From positions 1 to 39,826 of the forward strand of contig JAUXIB010000004.1 of assembly GCA_030621225.1 (NCBI GenBank): a stretch of 39,826 nt of DNA, written 5' to 3'. Made by a program: the position numbers and the translations under genes. A model generated the notes under the pieces. It was given only the letters and a program-made list of their open reading frames with translations, was not told the origin of the DNA and searched no databases. This DNA is from a candidate division FCPU426 bacterium (GTDB lineage: Bacteria > Oederibacteriota > JAUXIB01). Each line of letters begins with the position of its first letter. Position 1 is the stretch's first letter. Shown one piece after another: positions 6,687-14,979 of this stretch.

Positions 6687-8159
6687 ATGAAATCAATTTC
6701 CAAGTCAAAATATATCTCCGGGCTTAAGTGCCCCAAGCTGCTCTGGTACCTATACAACGCCAAGGATGAAATCCCTGCTTTCGACGCGGCGACCGAGGCC
6801 AGGTTCGCTGGCGGCCATGAAATAGGCGAATGGGCGAAGAAGCTCTACCCAGGCGGCATTGAGGTGGCCTACGATCCTGATAGTTACGAGGCGATGATCA
6901 AGCAGACGAAAGAGCTCTTGCCCCAGCGGATACCAATATTCGAGGCGACACTTGAGCATCGGGGCGCCTTCGCCCGGGCGGACGTACTTGTCCCGGTGGG
7001 CGAGGATCAGTGGGATATGATAGAGGTGAAGTCCTCTACCAAGGTGAAAGACTATCACTATGACGATATGGCGGTGCAGGCATATATCTTCAAGGGCGAA
7101 GGGCTGAAGATAAGGAAGTGCATGTTAGCGTGTGTGAATAATCAATACGTGCGTCAGGGTGATATCGATCCGGCACAACTGCTCAAGCAAGAAGAGCTGA
7201 CCGAGGCGGTTGAGGAGAAGCTTGCCGGGGTTGCGGATAAGCTCAAAGAAATGCAGGAGATCATCAAGCTGAAGAAGTGCCCGGACACTAAGATCGGCAA
7301 ACACTGCGATATGTTTCATAGCTGCCAGATGGAAGAGGTCTGCTGGGGCTTTCTGCCCAAGCATAATGTCTTTACCCTGCGGAGCATCGGGGCAAAAGCA
7401 TACGAGCTCTTTGAGCAGGGGGTGCTGGATGTCGCTGATATTCCCGAGGAATTCTCGCTTAGCGATAAGCAGCAGATCCAGTTAGCAGCGATACGCAGCG
7501 GCCAGGCCCAGGTGGACAAGCTGGGATTACAGGAGTTCTTGGGGCAGCTAAAATATCCGCTCTATTTTTTGGATTTTGAAACGGTCTGGCCGCCGCTGCC
7601 GCTGTTCGATGGGGTTCGTCCCTACCAGCAGATCCCTTTTCAGTTCTCGTTGCATGTCCGTGAGAGCGAGGGCGCTGAGCTTCGACATCATTCCTATCTG
7701 GCAGAGGGCGGGGACGATCCAAGACAGGAACTGGCTGAGAAGCTGAAACCGCTGATGGGGGATAAGGGTTCTGTACTCGCGTTCAACGCCCGGTTTGAAT
7801 GCTCCCGCTTGCAGGAACTGGGTGAAGCTTATCCCGAATACGCGGCCTGGGTGGAAACGATCCTGGCCCGGGTGGTGGATTTGATCGTGCCCTTTAGAAA
7901 ATTTCATTATTATCACGCTTGCCAACTTGGTTATGCTTCGCTCAAGAATATTCTGCCCGCTTTCGATAAAAAAGCTTACCAGGATATGGCTATTGCTGAT
8001 GGTGGTACCGCTAGTAGTGAGTACGCTCGTGTGACGTATGGTGATGATGTTGCTCAGGAAGACCGTGCCAAGGTTCGCGAAGATTTGGAGGCCTACTGCG
8101 CACTTGATACGTTGGCTATGGTACGACTGCTGGATGGTTTGCAGGAACTTGTAAAGTAG
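6687..8159 (+). CDS. DUF2779 protein: Cas4-like nuclease fused to RNase H-like domain
   Basis: This 490-residue protein combines two nuclease-like parts. The N-terminal half is Cas4/RecB-like: Cys15, His44, Asp99 and the EVK triad (Glu113, Lys115), closed by a cysteine cluster at 198, 207, 213 and 219 that with Cys15 could hold an iron-sulfur cluster. The C-terminal half starts at YFLDFET (Asp296, Glu298) and ends with YCALDTLAM, the pattern of an RNase H-like 3'-5' exonuclease. DUF2779 proteins are common in bacteria but their role is not established. Position at the left edge of the defence island suggests nucleic-acid turnover in conflict or repair. No good ribosome site precedes the ATG. 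Confidence 0.85.
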   Translation: MKSISKSKYISGLKCPKLLWYLYNAKDEIPAFDAATEARFAGGHEIGEWAKKLYPGGIEVAYDPDSYEAMIKQTKELLPQRIPIFEATLEHRGAFARADVLVPVGEDQWDMIEVKSSTKVKDYHYDDMAVQAYIFKGEGLKIRKCMLACVNNQYVRQGDIDPAQLLKQEELTEAVEEKLAGVADKLKEMQEIIKLKKCPDTKIGKHCDMFHSCQMEEVCWGFLPKHNVFTLRSIGAKAYELFEQGVLDVADIPEEFSLSDKQQIQLAAIRSGQAQVDKLGLQEFLGQLKYPLYFLDFETVWPPLPLFDGVRPYQQIPFQFSLHVRESEGAELRHHSYLAEGGDDPRQELAEKLKPLMGDKGSVLAFNARFECSRLQELGEAYPEYAAWVETILARVVDLIVPFRKFHYYHACQLGYASLKNILPAFDKKAYQDMAIADGGTASSEYARVTYGDDVAQEDRAKVREDLEAYCALDTLAMVRLLDGLQELVK

Positions 8160-8229
8160 CTGCCCTTCTTTTTTCTCCAAAAGTGCCATGTTTTGACTGT
8201 TCTGCTGATGCAAGTATTCCAGACGTAGG

Positions 8230-8247
8230 GGCGGCTCGCGAGCCGCC
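8230..8247. repeat. 18-bp perfect palindrome
   Basis: GGCGGCTCGCGAGCCGCC is a perfect palindrome in the intergenic region after the DUF2779 gene. I see no gene in 8160-9170. The stretch holds this palindrome, two repeat families, a gene relic and the repeat at 8976. Confidence 0.7.
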
Positions 8248-8280
8248 TAAGGGTATGATGACGAACCAAGCGGTGGAAAA

Positions 8281-8375
8281 TATTACCGTAGGGGAGGGGC
8301 GGAGTTTACCCGACATAGCCTTGGCGACGGCGGGCGCCCTCCCCCATGCCTCGAAGAGGCATGGCCAAGAGGGGG
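8281..8375 (+). repeat. CCATGCCTC hairpin repeat, copy 1
   Basis: The conserved core is a 9-bp stem, CCATGCCTC with GAGGCATGG and a GAA loop, at 8344-8364. It is flanked by conserved ATTACCGTAGGGGAGGG and GCCAAGAGGGG. The same block, closer together, is at 12764, and a diverged copy is at 20202. Confidence 0.75.
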
Positions 8376-8525
8376 TGATTCGCTAGGAACAGATTGCCTG
8401 CTAGTAGGGCCGTGGGCTAGGATGAGGGCGAAGATGGGAGTTGTCCATTTTTGCCTGCCCTGCGAAGCGCGCGCTTTCATCGACTGAAGTAATGAACGGG
8501 AAAGCGTGAACGAAGAAGGGTCAGG

Positions 8526-8641
8526 GGGCGATGTTAATATGTTATTAGGGCTCCGGACGCCGGAGGCGTCCCCGTGGTTCCCTACCGTCGGATATTATGG
8601 GAGGGAATCACCAGTAGGGGCCGCACAAAACACAAACAAGG
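8526..8641 (+). repeat. Two-hairpin element, copy 2 (short form)
   Basis: This is the same GGACGCC/GGCGTCC hairpin and GTGGTTCCC dyad as at 6445, but it lacks the third hairpin segment of about 75 bp found in copies 1 and 3. It is immediately followed by the gene relic at 8684. Together they form the left member of a long direct repeat whose right member lies at 12764-13324. Confidence 0.8.
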
Positions 8642-8683
8642 GGTGAGGTTACGTGTCGCGGGGGAGGCATGTCTTTTTTTTGT

Positions 8684-8857
8684 CTAATTTTTCTTGAAGA
8701 TGTAGTTTATATCTGGCACAATTGCTTTAACAATTGAGGGGCGGTAGGGGGAGCGAGGGCCTTTTCGCTTACCAATATCTGTGGGTGCGGTCTTGGCGTA
8801 AATGTCAAATATCACTTGTCCATCGTAGTCTAGCCGAAGACGGAAGACCTGGCCCCG
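8684..8857 (-). pseudogene. C-terminal relic of an unknown protein, copy A
   Basis: Read on the minus strand, 57 codons are open and end in TAG. They begin RGQVFRLRLDYDGQ and end PDINYIFKKN. An in-frame TGA lies directly upstream and there is no start codon, so this is a fragment. A second copy at 13146 differs from it partly by synonymous third-base changes (AAC/AAT and TAC/TAT in the NY pair), the mark of former coding selection. I do not recognise the family. Confidence 0.45.
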
Positions 8858-8975
8858 TCATCTTATTTAATCAGGAAATATACCGGAAACGCCGATAAAG
8901 GGGATCGGAAGAATATTCAAAATAAGTAGCTATAAAACGGTGTCATCGATGATAGTTCGAGACGAGAAGGAGTTA

Positions 8976-9045
8976 ATGAAGGACGAAAAGGGTTAAAAGG
9001 ATCAAATCTCGATTGAATGATATAATTAATAAACGGTAAATACGG
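8976..9045 (+). repeat. Dispersed repeat, unoccupied copy
   Basis: The block from ATGAAGGACGAAA through AATCTCGATTGAATGATA to AATAAACGGTAAATACGG recurs at 17616. There, 236 extra bases sit between AATAA and ACGGTAAAT. Here AATAA (9028-9032) occurs once, so this copy looks empty. Confidence 0.65.
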
Positions 9046-9170
9046 AATGCGAAGACCCCGTTTTTTTGCAAGGAAAGCATTCAGGTTCGGGGCAAGCGGA
9101 TGACGTATGTACTGCGCCTCAGGGTGGACGAAGAAGCGAAAGGGGAATAAAAAGGGGGGAGAGGAACGGT

Positions 9171-10541
9171 ATGAGCGATATCGGTCGCAACGACCCGTGC
9201 CCGTGCAACAGCGGCAAGAAATACAAAAAGTGCTGTTTGCTCAAGAAAGAGGGCGCTAGGGATGGTCTTTTCTTGTGGAAGCGGGCGGACGCGAGGGTGA
9301 TCGGCGAAGGGGTCAAGTTGTCGGAGAAGATGTTTATGGACGAAATGGCAGCCCTTCATCTCCTGTATTGGGGAAAGGAGGAGAATGGCGTCGCGTACGG
9401 CTCCGAGGAAAGCGAGCGTATGCAATTCATTGAATGGTTGGTACATGACCACCGTCAGGCCGAAGGTGGCCCGACGGCTATGGAGAATGTACTGAAGGAC
9501 AAGGGCCTGGGTGATTTGGAACGGCGGATAGCGGAGGCGAGGACGCAGGCGACGATGTCAGTTTACCAGGTAACGGGGATTTTTCCCGAGGAAGGGCTGG
9601 AACTGGAAGATATCTTTAGCCGAAAAAAAGTCATCGTAAAAGATAAGCTGGCCTCTCGCTCGGTGCAGAAAGGAGTGCTTATCCCGTGTCGAATATTCCC
9701 CGCGGGGGAACACAACTTTGTGTCGGGTGCAGTCTTCGCCATCTCTCCCGCCGAGCGACACGTGGTGGACGAGTACTTGGAGGGAGGCTACCGGAATTTC
9801 AAGAAGAAAGTTGATAAGAAGACATCCTTCGGAGATTTTCTGCGCCGTAAGGCGCACCTCTTCGGCGGCCTTCGCGTGGCAGTGGAGCGTTTTCGTGAGG
9901 AGAACCTGTTTCCCAGGGCTCTCGTAAACCATGACGGCGAGAAGCTGGAGCCCAGCAAGGCGGTCTACAGGGTCGTGGACGCAGGGAAGGTTGCGGACGA
10001 ACTCAGGGAATTGAAAGAAATGGACGAGATGGAGAAGGGCGAGAGGTTCATCTGGAACAACGCGAAGAGTAACCTTCTCCTGGGGAACATTGAGCTAAAG
10101 GAGGGGACGCTGAGCCTGGAGTGCAATTCAAAAGAGCGACTTGCCAGGGGCAAGAAGCTGTTGAAGGGGATCAGCGGCCTTAAGCATAAGGTGGGCGTGC
10201 TCGAGTCAATGAAGTCCTTGTTGGAAAGTGTCAAGGCAGGCGTGATTGCCGGCAAGAGGAAGGACGAGGAAAAAAACGATCCGCCGGAGTTGGCGGCGGT
10301 AAAAAAACGCCTGCTATTGGAGCACAAGCAGGAATACTATGAAGAAAAATGGTTAAAAAACGAGGTGCTCGCCCTCGATGGCATGATGCCGCTGTTAGCG
10401 GCCAAGGACCCAAAGATGCGGCGGCGTCTCATCGACCTTCTGCGCCAGCTGGAGTTCATGGAGGGTGGCGACAGTGACCCAGAGGGGCCCCGCTATGATT
10501 TCAATTGCCTCAGGGTGAAGCTGGGACTGAAGGAAGAGTAA
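9171..10541 (+). CDS. SEC-C motif protein of unknown function
   Basis: The 456-residue product starts with a zinc-binding SEC-C motif. DPCPCNSGKKYKKCC uses Cys10, Cys12, Cys21 and Cys22, as at the end of SecA. The rest is helical and charged, with no motif that I recognise. The frame is open from 9066, but ATG 9171 is chosen because it is preceded by GGGGGGAGAGGAA and puts the motif at the N-terminus. SEC-C domains recur in toxin and defence proteins as well as SecA. It lies, with the GHKL ATPase at 11034, between two long direct repeats, which suggests that the two genes may travel together. Confidence 0.75.
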   Translation: MSDIGRNDPCPCNSGKKYKKCCLLKKEGARDGLFLWKRADARVIGEGVKLSEKMFMDEMAALHLLYWGKEENGVAYGSEESERMQFIEWLVHDHRQAEGGPTAMENVLKDKGLGDLERRIAEARTQATMSVYQVTGIFPEEGLELEDIFSRKKVIVKDKLASRSVQKGVLIPCRIFPAGEHNFVSGAVFAISPAERHVVDEYLEGGYRNFKKKVDKKTSFGDFLRRKAHLFGGLRVAVERFREENLFPRALVNHDGEKLEPSKAVYRVVDAGKVADELRELKEMDEMEKGERFIWNNAKSNLLLGNIELKEGTLSLECNSKERLARGKKLLKGISGLKHKVGVLESMKSLLESVKAGVIAGKRKDEEKNDPPELAAVKKRLLLEHKQEYYEEKWLKNEVLALDGMMPLLAAKDPKMRRRLIDLLRQLEFMEGGDSDPEGPRYDFNCLRVKLGLKEE

Positions 10542-10598
10542 GGGAACTTGGGGATTACTGCGCGTGCCAATGAAAAAAGTTATCAGCGATCTTGCGGT

Positions 10599-10853
10599 AT
10601 GAAAACAATAAGTTGCGCGTGCATTATAGTCCCCCATTCGCATCAAATGAAGGGACAGTGTCTTCCTACTTCGCTGAAGCTTCGTAGGACAGGAGAATTG
10701 TGGCATGCGAAAGGTGAAAAAATTCTCGATTCTAGACGCGGTCCCATCATTAAGCCGACGGATTACGCATCGTGGGAGAAGGCGATTGAGTCCATTGATT
10801 CGGACAATGACGCTTTTATAGACGAGTGTCTAGATGGTAAGTTTGAGGGCTGA
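10599..10853 (+). CDS. Doubtful small ORF
   Basis: The frame is open from a TTG at 10548; the first ATG is at 10599 and has no ribosome site. The tail, from DYASWEKAIESIDSDNDAF onward, is acidic and looks protein-like. The middle contains ATTCTAGACGCGGTCCC, which also occurs in a non-coding region at about 20184, so part of the frame is dispersed-repeat sequence. It could be a broken antitoxin-like gene. No family is recognised. Confidence 0.25.
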   Translation: MKTISCACIIVPHSHQMKGQCLPTSLKLRRTGELWHAKGEKILDSRRGPIIKPTDYASWEKAIESIDSDNDAFIDECLDGKFEG

Positions 10854-11002
10854 TACGTAGTTTTGATCCCACCGAGTCTTATTGTATTCGCCTCTTCCAC
10901 CATAGCCTGAGAATTCCGGAGCAAATCGTCCACCTTGCTTATCTCGGTATTAGCAATCCAAAAGTGATATACTACAGGGCAATTAAATGTGCCCCTTGGA
11001 GG
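10763..11002 (-). pseudogene. Possible gene relic on the minus strand
   Basis: Seventy-nine codons are open on the minus strand between a TAG at 11003-11005 and a TAA at 10763. The conceptual peptide (GTFNCPVVYHFWIANTEI, then SKVDDLLRNSQAMVEEANT) reads like a real protein, but no start codon or ribosome site is present. It overlaps the end of the doubtful ORF on the other strand. Chance cannot be excluded. Confidence 0.2.
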
Positions 11003-11033
11003 CTAGCTTAATTTTATTGAGCGGTAGCGGCTT

Positions 11034-12509
11034 ATGGAGAAGATCCCGGTTACAATAGATAAGTCTCACCTGATTACTATCGGCGAGCGTCTTTATACGG
11101 AAAGCGTAGAGTTACTGCGCGAACTGGTGAATAACGCCTATGACGCCGACGCCAGCGAGGTGAAGATAGAGATATCCGGCGGCAGGGTGGTGGTGGAAGA
11201 CGACGGCTCTGGCATGGATCTCGAGGGCCTCAGGCAGTATTTTAATATTGGTTCGACCTTCAAGCGCGAGCACCCGAAAAGCCCGCGTTTTGGCCGGGCG
11301 AGGATCGGCGAGTTTGGCATCGGCAAGTTCTCGGTGCTCTCGGCCTGCGAGCGTTTCGAGGTATTCAGCAGGCGGGGCGCTTTCGCCGGCACGATCATAT
11401 TTGATAAAAAGGATTGGAATGCTAACGCCGAAGAATGGCAATTGCCCCTGCGGCGTGAGGAGGCGGTAGTGGGGCAGGCCAATGGTTCGCGGGTGGTCTT
11501 GGAGGGCTTGCGCAAGGAATTCGACTTGGAGACAGTAGAGAGAAGGCTGATAGAGACTCTGCCGCTGAAGGCGCCGGAGTTCGCTGTCTTTCTCAACGGC
11601 AAGAAGCTTGTGCCGCGCGCCGTGAGCGGTCGGAAGATCCCTTTTCTGGACGGCACGGATTACGGCGTGGTACACGGTGAGGTGGTGATCCTGCCCGCGT
11701 CGCGGGCCACGCATGGGGAGGCAGGCATTCTGTTGCGGGTTAAAGGGGTGGCGGTGCGCAGGTTTCCCTTTGGCATGGAGCCGGATATTTTACAGCGAGT
11801 GAGTGGCGAGGTTAACGCCGACTTTTTGCCGCTGACCACCGACCGGAACGACGTGATCCGGGACAGCCCGGAGTTCGCGGCGCTGGGCAAGGTGATGGAG
11901 CGGGTGATGGTGCGAGTGAGAGGAGAACTGGATAGCCAGTATGATCGCAAGGAGAACACGCGGATAAAACGCGCTTTGAAGGAGGTGTCAGCAAAAATAG
12001 AAGCGGCCCTGACGAGAAACAGGGACTGGTGCCCACCGGGGCTCTTGCCGCTTGGTGATGGGACTGGCGGAAAAGACATGGCGGCGGTTCCGGGCAAGTC
12101 GGGAGCGAGTGCTGCCGGCGATGAGGGTAAAGCGGCGGAAGAAAAGGCGGAAAAGAAACCGGGGAAGAAAAAGAAAAGACGCCCGCGCCTGAGAAGACTG
12201 ACGCCGAGCGCGATGGTGAAGAAGATGAAGATTGGTCAGATGAACCTGGCCTTGGTGATGGACCATTATGGGTCGGAAGGACCGGAATCGTTCTTGGAGG
12301 GCGATATAATCTATATCAACCGTGATCACCCTCTCTACCAGCGGGAGGCGCGGAACCGCGAACGCCATATTATTAACATTGCCCGCCTCATCTGCCAGGA
12401 GATATCGCTGATGTCAAAGCCGAGGAACCCACGCCATGCCTACGAGCGGCAGTCGAAGCTGATGAAGGACGCCTTTATAAGCGCCAAGAAACCAGCGGAT
12501 GGGGCTTGA
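11034..12509 (+). CDS. GHKL (Hsp90-like) ATPase
   Basis: This 491-residue protein has an N-terminal ATP-binding fold shared by Hsp90, MutL, gyrase B and MORC. The N-box is ELVNNAYDADA (Glu30, Asn34), the G1 box DDGSGMD at 56-62, and the glycine-rich lid GRARIGEFGIGKFS at 87-100. A highly charged Lys/Arg-rich linker spans about 370-392. It is followed by a C-terminal helical region containing DIIYINRDHPLYQ. Such stand-alone ATPases are common in defence islands and are thought to act as ATP-driven clamps. The exact role here is unknown. The ribosome site is weak. The gene ends about 90 bp before a terminator. Confidence 0.82.
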   Translation: MEKIPVTIDKSHLITIGERLYTESVELLRELVNNAYDADASEVKIEISGGRVVVEDDGSGMDLEGLRQYFNIGSTFKREHPKSPRFGRARIGEFGIGKFSVLSACERFEVFSRRGAFAGTIIFDKKDWNANAEEWQLPLRREEAVVGQANGSRVVLEGLRKEFDLETVERRLIETLPLKAPEFAVFLNGKKLVPRAVSGRKIPFLDGTDYGVVHGEVVILPASRATHGEAGILLRVKGVAVRRFPFGMEPDILQRVSGEVNADFLPLTTDRNDVIRDSPEFAALGKVMERVMVRVRGELDSQYDRKENTRIKRALKEVSAKIEAALTRNRDWCPPGLLPLGDGTGGKDMAAVPGKSGASAAGDEGKAAEEKAEKKPGKKKKRRPRLRRLTPSAMVKKMKIGQMNLALVMDHYGSEGPESFLEGDIIYINRDHPLYQREARNRERHIINIARLICQEISLMSKPRNPRHAYERQSKLMKDAFISAKKPADGA

Positions 12510-12580
12510 GGGTTGATTAAGGGGTAGAAGGACAAGAGGCTACGTAGGACAGGCAAGCTTCGTAGGACAAGTAGCTAGAC

Positions 12581-12700
12581 AAGTTAACTGGTAGTAACAA
12601 GGGTGTTCTCGGCGAGCACCTTTTGTTTTAGGCGCGTTCTGCTACATTCATTCCGAAGAGCCTTTCTGTACATTTTTCTTTTGGTAACCCCCCTATTTTT
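12581..12700 (+). repeat. Terminator-bearing repeat, copy 1
   Basis: The conserved order is an AAGTTAACTTGT-like palindrome, a terminator hairpin, TTTTAGGCGC and a pyrimidine-rich tail ending in CCCCCNTTTTTG. On the minus strand the tail encodes a conserved short peptide ending FGMNVAERA, here without an in-frame start. Other copies are at 14809, 27508 and 36065. The 12510-13419 interval holds repeats, this terminator and a relic, but no intact gene. Confidence 0.75.
12602..12629 (+). terminator. Intrinsic terminator after the GHKL ATPase gene
   Basis: GGTGTTC pairs with GAGCACC (one G-U pair) and is followed by TTTTGTTTT. Confidence 0.75.
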
Positions 12701-12763
12701 GCCTGCCCTGCGTAGCGCCTTGTGTTACACCTCTGGGGTATGATGACGGATCAAGCGGTAGAA

Positions 12764-12831
12764 AATATTACCGTAGGGGAGGGCCTCTGCGCCCTCCCCC
12801 ATGCCTCGAAGAGGCATGGCCAAGAGGGGGG
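12764..12831 (+). repeat. CCATGCCTC hairpin repeat, copy 2
   Basis: The same 9-bp stem and GAA loop (12799-12819) as at 8344 lies between GCGCCCTCCC and CAAGAGGGG. It starts the right member of the long direct repeat that brackets the SEC-C and GHKL genes. Confidence 0.75.
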
Positions 12832-12846
12832 CGAAGATGGGAGATG

Positions 12847-12921
12847 CCCATTTTTGCTTGCCCTTCGTAGCCCCTGCGGCTGCTTGTTAGCAGACAAGCG
12901 CAGGGGCGGAGTAGGGTCAGG
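12847..12921 (+). repeat. CCTGCG hairpin repeat, copy 1
   Basis: CCCTGCG and GCTTGTTAGC-type segments fold back on ACAAGCGCAGGGG. The block runs from CCCATTTTTG to GGAGTAGGGTCAGG. A close copy is at 36788. Confidence 0.65.
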
Positions 12922-13109
12922 AGGGCGATGATAATATGTTATTTGGGGCTCCGGACGCCGGAGGCGTCCCCGTGGTTCCCTACCGTCGGATATTATGAGA
13001 GGGAATCACCGTACGGGCAGCGCATGTCCTTCATAGCTGGCGTTTTCGTCGGTTGAAGTAATGCAGAAGAAAACGCTAACGAAGAAGGACAAAACACAAA
13101 CAAGGGGCG
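12922..13109 (+). repeat. Two-hairpin element, copy 3 (long form)
   Basis: The sequence is almost the same as the long form at 6445, including the third hairpin GCGTTTTC/GAAAACGC. Confidence 0.8.
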
Positions 13110-13145
13110 AGGTTACGTGTCACGGGGGAGTTATAGCTTTTTTGT

Positions 13146-13317
13146 CTAATTTTTCTTGAAGATATAATTTACATCTGGCACAATTGCTTTAACAATTGAG
13201 GGGCGGTGGGGTAGCGGGGGCTTTTCGCTTACCAATATCTGCGGGTGCGGTTTTGGCGTAAATGTCAAATGTCACTTGTCCGTCGTAGTCTAGCCGAAGA
13301 CGGAAGACCTGGCCCCG
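13146..13317 (-). pseudogene. C-terminal relic of an unknown protein, copy B
   Basis: This is homologous to the relic at 8684 over its whole length, with a 2-nt deletion in the proline-rich middle that breaks the frame. Before and after the shift the peptide is conserved (RGQVFRLRLDYDGQ, then PDVNYIFKKN). The two copies probably arose with the surrounding duplication rather than by separate gene decay. Confidence 0.45.
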
Positions 13318-13419
13318 TCATCTTGGGCCGGATCATATTCGCGGGGATAAGGGACAGCTCTTGGTCGCCAAGGCTAGCGAGCAGCTGAAGGTGACCCTAG
13401 AACCTACAGGAGAAATACT

Positions 13420-14715
13420 ATGTTTAACCCTTTTGGTAAATACTTCAGGGATTTGAAGGCAAAGGATCTGGAGATTCTCAAGGACAAGCAAGTAGCTGAG
13501 GGATGGCATGTTGAATACAAGGAAAGCAGACAGAAGGCGGAGAAAGTTGCCAAGTCTGTCTCATCGTTTGCCAACTCGCGAGGAGGAATATATTTTGTGG
13601 GCATTCAGGCCGATGATGATAACCGGTGTAAGAAAGTAGTCGGTGTTGAGGACTCGCCGGATGTGATAAGGGACTGCGTTAAAGGGCACATACAGCCTTT
13701 CCCATATTTCGAGACATTCGCTGTGAAACTAGTCAACAATATGAAAGTTCTAATAGTGGTAGTGCCAGAGAGCAAGACTCCTCCGCATATTCATTCTGAC
13801 GGAAGAATCTACGTTCGACAAGAAGCGGCTTCGGATCCTGTCTTTCAGAGTGATAGACATGTTATTGATGGTCTATATTCTAGGGCAGAATCGTGGCGGA
13901 AGGATCTTCAGGACTTCAGAACAATGGACTACGAATTATGCCAAGGGGAGAGCAATCAGCCCTATCTTCAGATCTTCATGAATACGGTGCCATATAAGCA
14001 TTTCATGATGAGCGACCTGTTTAAGGGCGAAGAGATAACGAAAATGCTAGCCCATTTTCACAAAGGCTATGAGATATCAGAAACGATAGATGGTAAGAAC
14101 GTGCCTTTCAGGGGGAATATCACATTAGATACCGTGAATACTTACCACAATAGTGTGGCTTTGAGGTATTTGAACGGAAGCGACATTTCTCGCAATGGAT
14201 TGACGGTAGAGGTGGATATTCATGGCAACACAAAGGTGCTTCTGCCTTTGGAATACACAACCTATGATAATCTTGAGAAGGAGGACGAGCTGTTCCAGCG
14301 TTACCATATTAAGTTAAGCAAATCGAACTTGGTTGCCGTGGATACCATAAAGTTCATCAACGTGAAAACACTATACGGTGCAATACTGGGACTGTTTGTG
14401 AAGGTCTCGAAGTACCTGAAAGACAGAGGCTATGAAGATACTCTAGAGGTAAAGATGAGATTGAGTGATTCGTGGCGAACGACGCTATACTGCGCCAGCG
14501 AAACATTTGTGTTCTATATAGAAGAGTGGGGAGTCCCTATCTGTATGAAGAATGACCAGTATTTTCCGGAATATGATCTTATCGTCAAGTTATCAGAGCT
14601 GAAGGCGAAGCCCATCACTCAGACTGCCCTTCTTTTTGCCCCGGTGGCCTCAGCGTTGGGCATGACAGGTTCCATAGCTACTCAAGCTGTGATTCAGACG
14701 CTTGCGAAGAAATAG
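13420..14715 (+). CDS. AlbA_2 / Schlafen-like AAA_4 domain protein
   Basis: This 431-residue protein carries an AlbA_2 (AAA_4) domain at its N-terminus. GWHVEYKES (about 28-36) is followed by SSFANSRGGIYFVGIQ at 48-63, and then HSDGRIYVRQEAAS. In other proteins this domain is linked to nucleic-acid binding and Schlafen-type nucleases. The remaining 270 residues are not recognised. Near the C-terminus there is a modestly hydrophobic stretch (TALLFAPVASALGMTGSIAT). An AGGAGA ribosome site precedes the ATG. The gene stands alone, with a terminator-bearing repeat downstream. Base composition is more AT-rich than in the GHKL gene. Confidence 0.75.
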   Translation: MFNPFGKYFRDLKAKDLEILKDKQVAEGWHVEYKESRQKAEKVAKSVSSFANSRGGIYFVGIQADDDNRCKKVVGVEDSPDVIRDCVKGHIQPFPYFETFAVKLVNNMKVLIVVVPESKTPPHIHSDGRIYVRQEAASDPVFQSDRHVIDGLYSRAESWRKDLQDFRTMDYELCQGESNQPYLQIFMNTVPYKHFMMSDLFKGEEITKMLAHFHKGYEISETIDGKNVPFRGNITLDTVNTYHNSVALRYLNGSDISRNGLTVEVDIHGNTKVLLPLEYTTYDNLEKEDELFQRYHIKLSKSNLVAVDTIKFINVKTLYGAILGLFVKVSKYLKDRGYEDTLEVKMRLSDSWRTTLYCASETFVFYIEEWGVPICMKNDQYFPEYDLIVKLSELKAKPITQTALLFAPVASALGMTGSIATQAVIQTLAKK

Positions 14716-14827
14716 GTGAACAGAAAGAGGGGGTCACTTATGAAAAAGCATGTCAAGCACGAAATGACGAAGGAATAGAGGAAGAGGGAACAGGCTTAAG
14801 CTAGGCAAGTTGACTTGTAGTAACAAA

Positions 14828-14853
14828 GGTGCTCTCGGTGAGGACCTTTTATT
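14828..14853 (+). terminator. Intrinsic terminator after the AlbA_2 gene
   Basis: GGTGCTC pairs with GAGGACC (one mismatch) around TCGGT and is followed by TTTTATTTT. Confidence 0.65.
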
Positions 14854-14907
14854 TTAGGCGCATTCTGCCATATTCATCCCAAAGATCTTTCCTATATCTT
14901 TTTTCAT
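14854..14907 (-). pseudogene. Short reading frame inside the terminator repeat
   Basis: The minus strand encodes MKKDIGKIFGMNMAECA and a TAA, directly before the terminator hairpin. The copy at 36115 encodes MKKDTERIFGVNVAKCA at the same place. Differences include synonymous changes (ATC/ATT, GCA/GCG), which suggests a conserved peptide or the 3' end of a lost gene. Confidence 0.35.
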
Positions 14908-14979
14908 CTTTTTTTCAGCAAACCCCCATTTTGGTCAGGGGGAGGTGCTACGATAGTTAGGTAAAGAAAGGAGGATGAT

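Larger units (their letters stand above)
14809..14950 (+). repeat. Terminator-bearing repeat, copy 2
   Basis: This has the same structure as the copy at 12581, ending in CCCCCATTTTGGTCAGGGGG. It lies just upstream of the methyltransferase ribosome site. Confidence 0.75.

Noticed and set aside
8183-8386. Open frame through the CCATGCCTC repeat
   Set aside because: It is made of dispersed repeats and has no ribosome site; the related stretch at 12722-12931 gives a different peptide.
14716-14778. 12-codon ORF starting at ATG 14740
   Set aside because: It has a fair ribosome site but is too short and lacks any second copy to support it.
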